From: Chloroflexota bacterium
GTDB taxonomy: Bacteria > Chloroflexota > Anaerolineae > Anaerolineales > UBA4823
Assembly: GCA_012516075.1 (NCBI GenBank)
Contig: JAAYXE010000181.1
Coordinates: 1-34,143 of the forward strand
Direction: 5' to 3'
Length of the DNA stretch: 34,143 nucleotides
The notes beneath the pieces are model-generated. The model ran no database searches. It saw nothing but the letters and a program-made list of their open reading frames with translations, and was not told the DNA's origin. The position numbers and the translations under genes were made by a program. Shown here one piece after another: positions 16,514 through 26,170 of the stretch (within the stretch, counting starts at the first letter, position 1; each line of letters starts with the position of its first letter).

Positions 16514-18181
16514 TCACCCCCGCCAGCCGCGCGGATCGTAGTAATACACCTGGTAGGCCCGCCGCTGGCGTGCGGTGATCAGCCTCGCCAGCACAGCGAT
16601 CAGCGGCGAGAACACCAGCGGGATCCAGAACACGTCCGCCAGGTTGGGCGATGCTTCTTCCGCCTCTTTCATACGGATACGCTCGATGCTGGCCTGCACG
16701 CCGGGCAGCGTATTGGCCTGCGCAAATGTCCCCTGCGCCAGCGCCAGCGGCAGGCTGGTCTGCGTCGCTGCAGGGGCCTCCACTTCGATCGGCTCGCCGA
16801 TCTGGAGCACCGCACCGGCTTCGTCGGTCATCGTTCCCGCCGCGCTCTCCGGTGCTGGTTGCGCTGCTGTCCCATCCACTGGATGCTGAGCCGCTGGATC
16901 GACTCCGGCCGGCTGCTCCGTTCCTGCCGCTTCCGTCTCAGCTGGTTCTGGCAGCGTTTCTGCAGGCGCGGTATCGACAGCGACCTGATCGGTTCCCGCG
17001 GCCTGCACTTCCGCCGCAACCGGTGCAGCGACGCTGATCTGAACGGTCTGTGGCTGCGGGGTGATCACTTCACCGCCGCGCACCAGGTACACCCGCGCTG
17101 CAAAATCTCCGGGGGTGTCGAAAATACCCACCGCCCAGGGGAAGACTGCATGTTCACCGGGCTGCACATCCGCCGCCAGGGGCAGGCGCTCGTCGCTTCC
17201 CCAGTGCTGCTTTTCCACCACCAGCTCCACCTCGCCGGCGCGCCATACCTCGCTGCCCTGGTTCAGCGCCTGAATCTGCAGGTCCAGGCGCTCCCCCGCG
17301 TTCACAGCTGCAGCCGGCGGGACGTCCACCAGCGCAGCCAGGTACGGCTGGTTCACCCCGGCCTTCACACCGATCACCTGCGGCAGCAGCCGCTCGGAAT
17401 ACACATACGCTTCTCCCCGGCAGTAGAGCTGTGCCGAGCCGCCGCCGTCGAGCATCATCACTTTGTCGGCGCCAAAGCTGCGCAGCACCTGCGCCGCATC
17501 CACCTGGCGCGCTGACCTGGTGCTGACGATGAGCAGGATCTCATAGGTGCCGTTCCCGTCGCGGTCGTCCACACCCACAAAAGTGCGGCCGGTATACTGC
17601 TTGGCACGCTTGTTTGCTTCTTCAGATAATCCCGAGATGATATTGGGCGCCGTCGATCCCTGCAGCCTTTCCGGCGTCAGCGGGTTGATATCCGCCCGGT
17701 CCGGCCACAGCTCGAGCATCATGTGGTGCCCCTCATAGGTGTTGTAACCGAACCCGTCCGTCACCCGCACACCATCCTTTTTCAGCGGGAAAGCCAGCCG
17801 GGTGGGGTACTCGGGCATATAGAAGAACTCGCCGGTGTTGACGCAGAAAGCGGTCGGGTTCTCGGAGGCGAACTCCTTCCAGTACTGCTGGATCGATTTC
17901 GAGCCCATACGTGGATCGTCGCCGCCGTACACGCCTTTCCCCTGGCGCGGCTCCTTGATGGGACCGTGCATCAACTCCACGGCTGCCCCCTGGGTAAAAT
18001 CGATCACCTGCACATAATCCGGGCTTCCCCCCTGGTAATTCTTGCGGTACAGTTCCACGCCGCGGTCGGCGGCGATTAATTTATAACCCGGCGGGACATC
18101 GGTTTGAGCCAGAACAGTATGCAGAGGGATCGCTGCCAGGAGCAGGAGCAGGACAATAATACAGCGCTTTTTCAATGCCAT
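16514..18181 (-). CDS. Membrane-anchored NAGPA-type phosphodiester glycosidase
   Basis: This protein of about 555 residues has a signal peptide (KKRCIIVLLLLLAAIP then HTVLAQ). A phosphodiester glycosidase domain (NAGPA, Pfam DUF2233-type) occupies about residues 30-285, with the family signature MLDGGGSAQLYCRG near residue 245. A beta-sandwich-like segment (about 285-385) follows, then a long Ala/Pro/Glu/Thr-rich linker (about 390-500) and a C-terminal membrane helix (WIPLVFSPLIAVLARLI) with a positive stop. This places the enzyme outside the cell, tethered by its tail. NAGPA domains cleave sugar-phosphodiester bonds; the substrate here is unknown but could be a cell-wall or teichoic-like polymer. 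ATG 18181 was chosen; an in-frame GTG three codons upstream (18190) is possible. A clear promoter lies at 18343-18370. Confidence 0.87.
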   Translation of the reverse strand: MALKKRCIIVLLLLLAAIPLHTVLAQTDVPPGYKLIAADRGVELYRKNYQGGSPDYVQVIDFTQGAAVELMHGPIKEPRQGKGVYGGDDPRMGSKSIQQYWKEFASENPTAFCVNTGEFFYMPEYPTRLAFPLKKDGVRVTDGFGYNTYEGHHMMLELWPDRADINPLTPERLQGSTAPNIISGLSEEANKRAKQYTGRTFVGVDDRDGNGTYEILLIVSTRSARQVDAAQVLRSFGADKVMMLDGGGSAQLYCRGEAYVYSERLLPQVIGVKAGVNQPYLAALVDVPPAAAVNAGERLDLQIQALNQGSEVWRAGEVELVVEKQHWGSDERLPLAADVQPGEHAVFPWAVGIFDTPGDFAARVYLVRGGEVITPQPQTVQISVAAPVAAEVQAAGTDQVAVDTAPAETLPEPAETEAAGTEQPAGVDPAAQHPVDGTAAQPAPESAAGTMTDEAGAVLQIGEPIEVEAPAATQTSLPLALAQGTFAQANTLPGVQASIERIRMKEAEEASPNLADVFWIPLVFSPLIAVLARLITARQRRAYQVYYYDPRGWRG

Positions 18182-18298
18182 CCATTCCACTTTCTACCGC
18201 CGGGCGCCTCCTCACAGCCGCGCAGGTTTTCCCCGAACGTCGATTAACTGATGGGAACCTGGCAGGATGCTGGTGGCTGACTTCCACCGGGCGGTTAG

Positions 18299-18314
18299 AA
18301 TTTCCGGGGAAATT
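18299..18314. promoter_or_regulatory. Palindromic operator-like site in the NAGPA leader
   Basis: AATTTCC (18299-18305) and GGAAATT (18308-18314) form a perfect inverted repeat with a GG centre. It lies about 30 bases downstream of the -10 box of the NAGPA promoter, a position where a bound repressor would block elongation. The role is inferred from position and symmetry only. Confidence 0.4.
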
Positions 18315-18342
18315 TCGTAATAGATCATTTGTTCTAGTTACG

Positions 18343-18370
18343 ATTATACCCGGTTTTTCTACCTGTACAA
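18343..18370 (-). promoter_or_regulatory. Sigma-70-type promoter of the NAGPA gene
   Basis: On the minus strand TTGTAC (18365-18370) is followed after 16 bases by a perfect TATAAT (18343-18348). It points at the NAGPA gene and gives a leader of about 155 bases. Confidence 0.75.
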
Positions 18371-18828
18371 TTGCTTTTACCTTGCGTTGCAGGGGCAGAT
18401 CAGCGCTGCGATGAAGTTTCGTTGTTTGACCACCCAGAGGGCCAGATTATACCCGCCGGGCGGAGCGGAAAAGTTTACATTTTATGTACAAGATTGTAAG
18501 GTCCTGAATCCTGGAACACACTTGCGCTCTCGCTCCTGGTCTGTCTAAGCGTAATCGAAGGCCGCCTGGGGCAGGAAAAGAATGGGCAGCCTGAGCAGCA
18601 AACTTCATATGCTCGAAGGCCTATTCCATGCGGACAAACAAGAGCCAGAACTAAAAAGCGCCTGTCTGCCCCAGTTTAAAACCCGCGGGAGAGAAGGCAG
18701 GGGATGAGGGGGATCCACAGACCGGCACGGCTTCCGCTTTACAGCCAGGTGTCCGGAGCCCCCAGGCAGTCAGAGCGGCTGCATCGCCCGCCCGGGCGAA
18801 GGGCGCCTGACTTCCTATGAGTTCGTAC

Positions 18829-18862
18829 GAAAAACGCCCTCACCTTTTCAGGCAAGAGCGTT
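18829..18862 (-). terminator. Strong terminator of the F420 operon
   Basis: Read on the minus strand, a 13-bp stem (including G-U pairs) between 18850-18862 and 18833-18845 closes a GAAA tetraloop (18846-18849) and runs into a T-tract (18829-18832). It lies 50 bases after the stop codon of the LLM oxidoreductase and ends the long minus-strand transcript. Confidence 0.85.
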
Positions 18863-18911
18863 TCGTAACCTTCTGCTTCAACCCCCCGCGCTGGCAGGGA
18901 TTAACCCACGG

Positions 18912-19910
<999 letters not shown>

Positions 19911-19944
19911 AGGTCCTCCATGGGTTATTCAGTTGGGGTTTGGA

Positions 19945-20580
19945 TTAGATCCGGAAGATCTCCACTTTTTCCAGATCCAGGCCTTCAATCTCTTCACTGG
20001 CCAGAGCCAGGTCTTCGGGCAGATCCACGTCCAGCGCCAGTGCCGGGTGTTCGAAGATCTCCAGCCGTGCGCCGGCCTCCTTCGCCCGCTCGCAGTGCCG
20101 CTGGAACGATCCCGGACCAAAATCATATTCGATCAGCCCGGTCGGGCGGACCAGCAGGGCGTTGGTTCCGTCCCGCCGCCGGTCAGGTGCTGCGACCACC
20201 ACCGGAGGGTCGCCTGCGCACTCGATCAGCGCGTTCACATCCGCTGGAGAGACCAACGGCAGGTCGGCGGGCATAATTAAGACCCCGCTGGTAGCGTATC
20301 GTTTCGCCAGTATGGTTGCCCTTGTGAGGGCAACATTTAAATCCGGTGTACCTTTCTCCTGTAAAGTCCTGGCGCCGTAATCCCGGGCTAATGCCAGGGC
20401 CCCCGGATCTCGGCTCACCACCAGAACATGTTCAATCGATTCAACTGCTGTCAGAGTGCCCAGGGTGTGGGCCAGTAGACGTTGGTTCAGATCGGCTCGC
20501 TCCTCGGGTGACAGCACCGAAGCCAGGCGCGATTTACCACGCCGGAGCGGTTTGACTGGTACAATCGCCCACAATGTCAT
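19945..20580 (-). CDS. cofC: 2-phospholactate/phosphoenolpyruvate guanylyltransferase CofC (FbiD)
   Basis: This 211-residue nucleotidyltransferase activates phospholactate or phosphoenolpyruvate with GTP, releasing pyrophosphate and giving the donor used by CofD. Visible motifs are the N-terminal IVPVKPLRRGKSRL (6-19), DLPLVSPADV at 106-115, PDRRRDGTNALL at 132-143 and FGPGSF at 154-159, all characteristic of CofC. Because a dehydro-F420 reductase-type nitroreductase is in the same operon, phosphoenolpyruvate is the likelier substrate, as for mycobacterial FbiD. This is inference. The gene is separated from cofD by a 157-base gap with two direct repeats, so it may have its own promoter. The ATG at 20580 has a moderate GGAAAGGGG upstream site. 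Confidence 0.93.
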   Translation of the reverse strand: MTLWAIVPVKPLRRGKSRLASVLSPEERADLNQRLLAHTLGTLTAVESIEHVLVVSRDPGALALARDYGARTLQEKGTPDLNVALTRATILAKRYATSGVLIMPADLPLVSPADVNALIECAGDPPVVVAAPDRRRDGTNALLVRPTGLIEYDFGPGSFQRHCERAKEAGARLEIFEHPALALDVDLPEDLALASEEIEGLDLEKVEIFRI

Positions 20581-20691
20581 GAAGCGGATACCCCTTTCCA
20601 GTTTGGTACATGTAGTAAAGATGGGAAATCATAATAGCCTGCATACCTCTCGACGGTGGGCGATTTCTATTTTCTTCTTCCTCATCAGCCG

Positions 20692-20736
20692 TTACACCTT
20701 CAGGTCGTAACAGCAGTCCTCTTACACCTTTAGATC
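20692..20736. repeat. Two near-identical 15-bp direct repeats upstream of cofC
   Basis: TTACACCTTCAGGTC (20692-20706) and TTACACCTTTAGATC (20722-20736) match at 13 of 15 positions and are exactly 30 bases apart, about three helical turns. They lie in the gap between cofD and cofC, 112-156 bases upstream of the cofC start. The spacing is typical of tandem regulator binding sites. Confidence 0.5.
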
Positions 20737-20737
20737 A

Positions 20738-21691
20738 CTATCCCTGCACAGCCAGCCGGCGGCCAAATTCTACCACCTCGCCTGCCAGGCGCGCACGGTC
20801 CGCGCGCGTCTTCATTACCGCAGCGGTGCTCAGCGTCTGCACCCCTGCGGCCTGGATCTCTCCGGACTGGCTTGCATCGACTGTGTCGATCACAAATCCG
20901 CTCAGCAGGCTGCCGTAATGCCGGGCGACCGCCAGTGCAGTTGGCTCGATGCCCAGTTCGCGGTACATCTTGGCGGCCGGCCCTTTGATCGCCTGTCCGC
21001 CGATGATGGGCGAGACGGCGACCACTGCCTTCCGGGGCTCTTCGATGGCCTGCCGTATCCCCGGAACCGCCAGGATGGGGCCGATGCTCACCCAGGGGTT
21101 CGAGGGACACAAAATGACCAGGTTGGCCGCCCTGAGGGCTTCCACCACGCCCGGCGCGGGCCTGGCGTTTTCAATCCCCTCAAAGCGAAAACCGGTCACT
21201 TGGGGGTGACACTGCCGGTGCACGAAGTATTCCTGAAAGCCGAGTTCACCTTCATTAGTATACACCCAAGTGGGCACAAAATCATCGCTCATCGGGATGA
21301 CGGTATGCTGGATCCCCCACGAGCGGCAGAAATCTCGCGTGATCCGGCTCAGTGGATGCCCCATCCGCAGCCGCCGGGTGCGCTCCAGGTGCACCCCCAG
21401 ATCCCGGTCTCCCAGGCGGAACCAGGTCGGTCCGCCCAGCGCTCCCAGGGTCTCCATCGCCTGCCAGGTTTCGTCTGCCCGCCCCCATCCGGTCGCCGGG
21501 TTGGCGATCCCGGCCAGAGTGTAGCACACCGTGTCCACGTCGGGGCAGATGCGCAGTCCCAGGTGCTCGAAGTCATCCCCGGTGTTGACGATTACGGTCA
21601 GGCTTCCGGGCGGGAGGATCTGTGCCAGCCCGTCCGCCAGTTTCGCTCCTCCCACGCCGCCGGCGAGCGCCGCTACTTTGAGTTGAGCCAT
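20738..21691 (-). CDS. cofD: 2-phospho-L-lactate transferase CofD (FbiA)
   Basis: This enzyme of about 317 residues transfers the (enol)phospholactyl-GMP moiety made by CofC onto Fo, giving F420-0 or dehydro-F420-0. Visible motifs are LAGGVGGAKLADGL at 9-22, VNTGDDFEHLGLRICPD at about 35-51 with the Asp pair that binds metal, the following TVCYTLAG segment, and LCPSNPWVSIGPIL in the middle. The length fits the family. The start is set at ATG 21691, which begins directly with the conserved MAQLKVAALAGG; an in-frame TTG ten codons upstream (21721) would overlap the preceding gene. It follows the pyrophosphatase-nitroreductase gene by 16 bases. Confidence 0.94.
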   Translation of the reverse strand: MAQLKVAALAGGVGGAKLADGLAQILPPGSLTVIVNTGDDFEHLGLRICPDVDTVCYTLAGIANPATGWGRADETWQAMETLGALGGPTWFRLGDRDLGVHLERTRRLRMGHPLSRITRDFCRSWGIQHTVIPMSDDFVPTWVYTNEGELGFQEYFVHRQCHPQVTGFRFEGIENARPAPGVVEALRAANLVILCPSNPWVSIGPILAVPGIRQAIEEPRKAVVAVSPIIGGQAIKGPAAKMYRELGIEPTALAVARHYGSLLSGFVIDTVDASQSGEIQAAGVQTLSTAAVMKTRADRARLAGEVVEFGRRLAVQG

Positions 21692-21707
21692 TTCTCGCTC
21701 GCTCACG

Positions 21708-22700
21708 TCACGCCTCGTCAAAGCGCACGATTTCGCTCAGGTCTCGCCGCCTGCGCGGCGCCGGAATGGACTCCGGGTAGCCCAGAAAAACCAGCCCCTG
21801 CGGGCTCCATTCCACGGGGATGTCCAGCGCCCGCCGGACGGCATCCGGTGCAAACAGCGGTGCGCAGATCCACACCCCGCCCAGTCCGCAGGCGTGCGCG
21901 GCCAGCAGCAGCGTCTGGCCGGCCATAGCCACCCCCTGGATTCCCATGATCAGCTCGGCCTGCTGGCGCCTGGCGTCCGGGTAGTGGTCGCCCACCGCAG
22001 TGTCCAGGCACAGCAGCACAACGGCCGGCGCTTCCATCAGCCGCTGCTGCGCACGTTCCACCTGAGTGTCGATCTCCGCCTCCGTAAGGCCGTCAGCGGC
22101 CAGGTCCCTGCGGAACTCGGCCCCCATTTCATCCGCCAGGCGCTGCCGGGATTCCCTGCCTGTCAGCACCACGAAGCGCCAGGGCTGGCGGTTGTGGGCC
22201 GAGGGCGACCACGTGGCTGTCTCCAGAATTCTTTCCAGGATCTCGCGGGGGACCGGCCGCGGCAGAAACCTGCGCACAGAGCGCCGCGAACGCAGAAAGT
22301 CGAGCTCCGCTGCACCTCTGCGGTACAGCACGGCATGCATCGATCCGCTGTTCAGAAACTGCAGAATGGTCTCTTTTTCTGTTTCGCTGGTCCCCAGCAG
22401 CAGCTTCAACTCGATATCGCCTTTGTTCAGATCGACGGTCAGTGCAATCGCATCCAGCTTTCGCTCCGGGGCCGAGCCGACCCACACGTCCACGCCCCCG
22501 CCGTCCACTGCGCCGGTCCCCTCCAGATAGCCGTAATCCAGCGGGTAGATCATGGACGGGAAGCGCGGGTGCGGCGTCCCGCGCGGCCGGTCGATCACCA
22601 CTCGGTGCTCAGCTGCCAGGCGGTCCAGCGCATCCCAGAACGGGCTGCCCCCGGTTTCTGCTTCTGTCAATGTACCGTTCGTTTTTAGATTTTTATTCAT
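21708..22700 (-). CDS. Pyrophosphatase-like domain fused to FbiB-type nitroreductase (dehydro-F420 reductase-like)
   Basis: This 330-residue protein has two domains. Residues 133-328 are a flavin nitroreductase strongly resembling the C-terminal domain of mycobacterial FbiB: RRSVRRFLPRPVPREILER, WSPSAHNRQPWRFVVL (165-179), YPDARRQQAE and LGGVWICAPLF. That FbiB domain reduces dehydro-F420-0. Residues about 20-127 resemble a small inorganic pyrophosphatase-like family: IDRPRGTPHPRFPSMIYPLDYGYLEGT (36-62) then DGGGVDVWVG (66-75). Family I pyrophosphatases have DGDPxD here, so the middle Asp is Gly and activity is uncertain. In mycobacteria the nitroreductase is fused to CofE; here CofE is a separate gene. 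ATG 22700 overlaps the stop of the preceding gene, with a GGGGAG site upstream; a TTG at 22721 is an alternative. Confidence 0.85.
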   Translation of the reverse strand: MNKNLKTNGTLTEAETGGSPFWDALDRLAAEHRVVIDRPRGTPHPRFPSMIYPLDYGYLEGTGAVDGGGVDVWVGSAPERKLDAIALTVDLNKGDIELKLLLGTSETEKETILQFLNSGSMHAVLYRRGAAELDFLRSRRSVRRFLPRPVPREILERILETATWSPSAHNRQPWRFVVLTGRESRQRLADEMGAEFRRDLAADGLTEAEIDTQVERAQQRLMEAPAVVLLCLDTAVGDHYPDARRQQAELIMGIQGVAMAGQTLLLAAHACGLGGVWICAPLFAPDAVRRALDIPVEWSPQGLVFLGYPESIPAPRRRRDLSEIVRFDEA

Positions 22701-23250
22701 TCGCTTCGATCTCCCCTTCAAAGGGGATTTTGTTTTGAATTTTCCCCACCTCGCCGCTGTACTGGTACACCAGGGCCAGGTTGTCCAGGCGCACCTCCCA
22801 GTCGAACGTCTGCGAGGCCAGCTTTTCCATCGCGCACGCCAGTTTGGGCCAGTCTACATCGCCGTGGGCCAGGGTGATGTGCGGCATCCATGCGTCGGGG
22901 GCGTAGTACGGCGAGGCGCCGATGGCGGTCGGGTAGCTGGCCTCCCACACCATGCGGTGGAATTCGGCCAGCCTCACGTCTTTGATCACCGGGATGTACA
23001 CCACCGGCGACACGCCCGTGAACAGACCCAGCCCCCGGGTGCGCACCGTGAAAGGCTTTGAGTGCTCGGCCAGTTCGGCGATCCGATTCTCCAGACGCTT
23101 GAAATCGTACTCCGCTGCGATATGCCATGAGATGTGCGGGATTGGTGTGACCGCGATGCCCGTCAGCCCGCATTCAAACTCCAGCTCGCGCCACAGCGCT
23201 TCCATCTGGGCGTAGTTCTCGGCATCCAGGAGGGTGACAATCGCATGCAT
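22693..23250 (-). CDS. 2H phosphoesterase (2'-5' RNA ligase/cyclic phosphodiesterase-like)
   Basis: This 185-residue protein has the two HxS/T motifs that define the 2H phosphoesterase superfamily: His39-Ile-Ser41 (PHISWHIA) and His124-Ile-Thr126 (MPHITLAHGD). Members open cyclic phosphates or act on 2'-5' bonds in RNA and nucleotides. The substrate here is unknown. It starts eight bases after the cofE stop codon and its stop overlaps the start of the pyrophosphatase-nitroreductase gene, so it is translated with the F420 genes. Removing a cyclic side product of GTP-activated intermediates or general RNA repair are both possible; neither is supported directly by the sequence. Confidence 0.85.
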   Translation of the reverse strand: MHAIVTLLDAENYAQMEALWRELEFECGLTGIAVTPIPHISWHIAAEYDFKRLENRIAELAEHSKPFTVRTRGLGLFTGVSPVVYIPVIKDVRLAEFHRMVWEASYPTAIGASPYYAPDAWMPHITLAHGDVDWPKLACAMEKLASQTFDWEVRLDNLALVYQYSGEVGKIQNKIPFEGEIEANE

Positions 23251-23258
23251 TTCTCTTC

Positions 23259-24026
23259 TCAGCGGAAAAGGTCCTCTTCACGCCGGCGCAGCAGCTCGCC
23301 CAGCGACCCTTCACGCAGCGGATAGGGAAAGCCGCGCACATGCACGGCCGGGGTTCCCTCTGCGGCCTGTCCCATCACCAGCGAGGCGGCCGCTGCCAGT
23401 TCATCCGCAGCTCCCACCATGGTGATCTGCAGCGGGTTCCCGAACAGGTCCGGCTGCCCGCGCAGGTCCACCAGCCCGGGCAGCCCCGAAAGGCCGATGG
23501 TGGTTCCTACGGTCCCTAACCTCCAGGCCCGTCCATGCGAATCGATGATCAGCACCCCCAGCCGGGCCCCGGAAGCCTGCTCCAGCTGCTGCCGGATGGC
23601 TCGCGCTGAGGCATCCGGATCTTCCGGTAACAGCAGCAGCCATCCTTCCGATTCGCCGTCCTCGTCGGACACGTTGGAATGGTCGATTCCTGCGCTCGCA
23701 CACACAAAACCCAGGCGGTGTTCAACGATGATCGTCCCAGGCCGGGTGCGCAGCACCTCCCGGCTTTCACTCAGGATGGCTTCGACCAGCCGCGGGTCTT
23801 TCCCGGTCTCCTGCGCCAGCTCGATGGCGCGCTGCGAGGGCACGATCCCCGAGAGCGAGATCATGCGCCCTTCGGCTTTGGAGACGATTTTTTGCGCCAG
23901 GACCAGGATATCTCCGTCCTTCAGCCGGATCTGGGCTCGCTCCAGCGCCTGCAGGAGCAGCGCCCCGAGATCATCGCCTGCCTTGACCATCGGGATGTCC
24001 GGGAGTGGAGTCAGCGTCAGCGTCAT
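23259..24026 (-). CDS. cofE: F420-0:gamma-glutamyl ligase CofE
   Basis: This 255-residue enzyme adds glutamates to F420-0 using GTP. Visible motifs are DGDILVLAQKIVSKAEGR (37-54), PGTIIVEHRLGFVCASAGIDHSN (about 96-118) and IDSHGRAWRLG (161-171), all in the CofE order. The usual SDTxGRP motif reads DSHGRAW, a mild variation. The length equals that of stand-alone archaeal CofE, so unlike mycobacterial FbiB it lacks the nitroreductase domain, which is on a separate protein two genes downstream. The start is ATG 24026 because the reading frame upstream of it overlaps the NPDR gene in another frame and shows no conserved sequence. It follows NPDR by 17 bases. Confidence 0.93.
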   Translation of the reverse strand: MTLTLTPLPDIPMVKAGDDLGALLLQALERAQIRLKDGDILVLAQKIVSKAEGRMISLSGIVPSQRAIELAQETGKDPRLVEAILSESREVLRTRPGTIIVEHRLGFVCASAGIDHSNVSDEDGESEGWLLLLPEDPDASARAIRQQLEQASGARLGVLIIDSHGRAWRLGTVGTTIGLSGLPGLVDLRGQPDLFGNPLQITMVGAADELAAAASLVMGQAAEGTPAVHVRGFPYPLREGSLGELLRRREEDLFR

Positions 24027-24043
24027 AGAAAAGATGCCGGTCG

Positions 24044-24709
24044 TTAGTCCTTCCGGCCCACCCCAGTCACCTGCACCGAGGCATGACCGCCGTAATACTT
24101 GTTCATGCTGATCAGGATGGAGGTCAACCCTTCGACCACGACGGCGTTTTCCAGGCCGCCGGCATAATACCCCCGCATACCGCCTGCTTCTGCCAGCCTG
24201 ATCACCGCTTCGGCAGCCTGCGTGTCGTCTGCGCAAACCAGCACATCCATGTTCAGCGCTTCGCCCGGGTTTTTCTTCAGGGCGCTGGCGGGCACATTCT
24301 GAAAAGCAGCCACTACGCGCACCCCTGGCCCGAGCAGCTTTTGGGCGTGCTGGGCCGCCGCAGGCGGTTCCGGCGGGCGCGGGTCGCGGAAATCCACCCG
24401 CGCTGTGGCGTCCACCAGGATCTTCCCCTGCAGGTCTTCCTTCAACCCTTCCAGGGCCGTCTGGTGCGCCGACTGCACCACCGTCAGCACGCAGATATCC
24501 GCGCGTCGGGCCGCCTCCCCGTTTTCCAGCCCCTCGATGCTGTTGATGTTCAGGCGTGCGTTCAGCTCGGCGGCCACGCCCTGCGCCTTCTCCGCCTGGC
24601 GCGAGCCAATAAGGATTTTGTAACCGGCGCTCGCCCAGCGCAGCGCCAGGCCCGGCCCTTCTTTCCCTGTTCCCCCGAGGATAGCAATCGTTGGTTTGTT
24701 GCTGCTCAT
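24044..24709 (-). CDS. NADPH-dependent F420 reductase (F420H2:NADP+ oxidoreductase)
   Basis: This protein of about 221 residues passes hydride between NADPH and F420. The N-terminal Rossmann motif is IAILGGTGKEGPGLALRW (8-25), and Ser36-Arg37 in GSRQAEKA is the NADP 2'-phosphate contact of the family. PGVRVVAAFQNVPA and the GMRGYYAGGLENAVVVEGLTSILI segment are also typical. It would reduce the cofactor made by the downstream cof genes and supply the LLM oxidoreductase. ATG 24709 was chosen because it begins right before the Rossmann fold with GGAG 12 bases upstream; ATG 24727, six codons earlier, is possible. It starts only about 30 bases after the SsnA-like gene. Confidence 0.92.
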   Translation of the reverse strand: MSSNKPTIAILGGTGKEGPGLALRWASAGYKILIGSRQAEKAQGVAAELNARLNINSIEGLENGEAARRADICVLTVVQSAHQTALEGLKEDLQGKILVDATARVDFRDPRPPEPPAAAQHAQKLLGPGVRVVAAFQNVPASALKKNPGEALNMDVLVCADDTQAAEAVIRLAEAGGMRGYYAGGLENAVVVEGLTSILISMNKYYGGHASVQVTGVGRKD

Positions 24710-24740
24710 ATTTGTTGTTTGCTCCATGCAGGCGTTGTAA

Positions 24741-26090
<1,350 letters not shown>

Positions 26091-26170
26091 TTTCGTGTGA
26101 CCCTCCCGTACACAGCTCGCTTGTTGATCAGCAGGTAATCAGACAGTCCATAATTGTATCCCGGGCGCCG

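Larger units (their letters stand above)
18191..18911. other. Noncoding region between the NAGPA gene and the F420 operon
   Basis: About 0.7 kb carries no gene that I can support. The left part (18191-18370) is the NAGPA leader and promoter. The right end (18829-18862) is the terminator of the F420 operon. Between about 18400 and 18820 I see only a spaced 9-bp inverted repeat, CTGGGGCAG (18566-18574) with CTGCCCCAG (18666-18674), and no reading frame with a ribosome binding site. Confidence 0.6.

Noticed and set aside
24027..24236. A 70-codon upstream extension of the cofE reading frame.
   Set aside because: It overlaps the NPDR gene in another frame and is Arg/Gly-rich with no CofE similarity. 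The family N-terminus begins at 24026.
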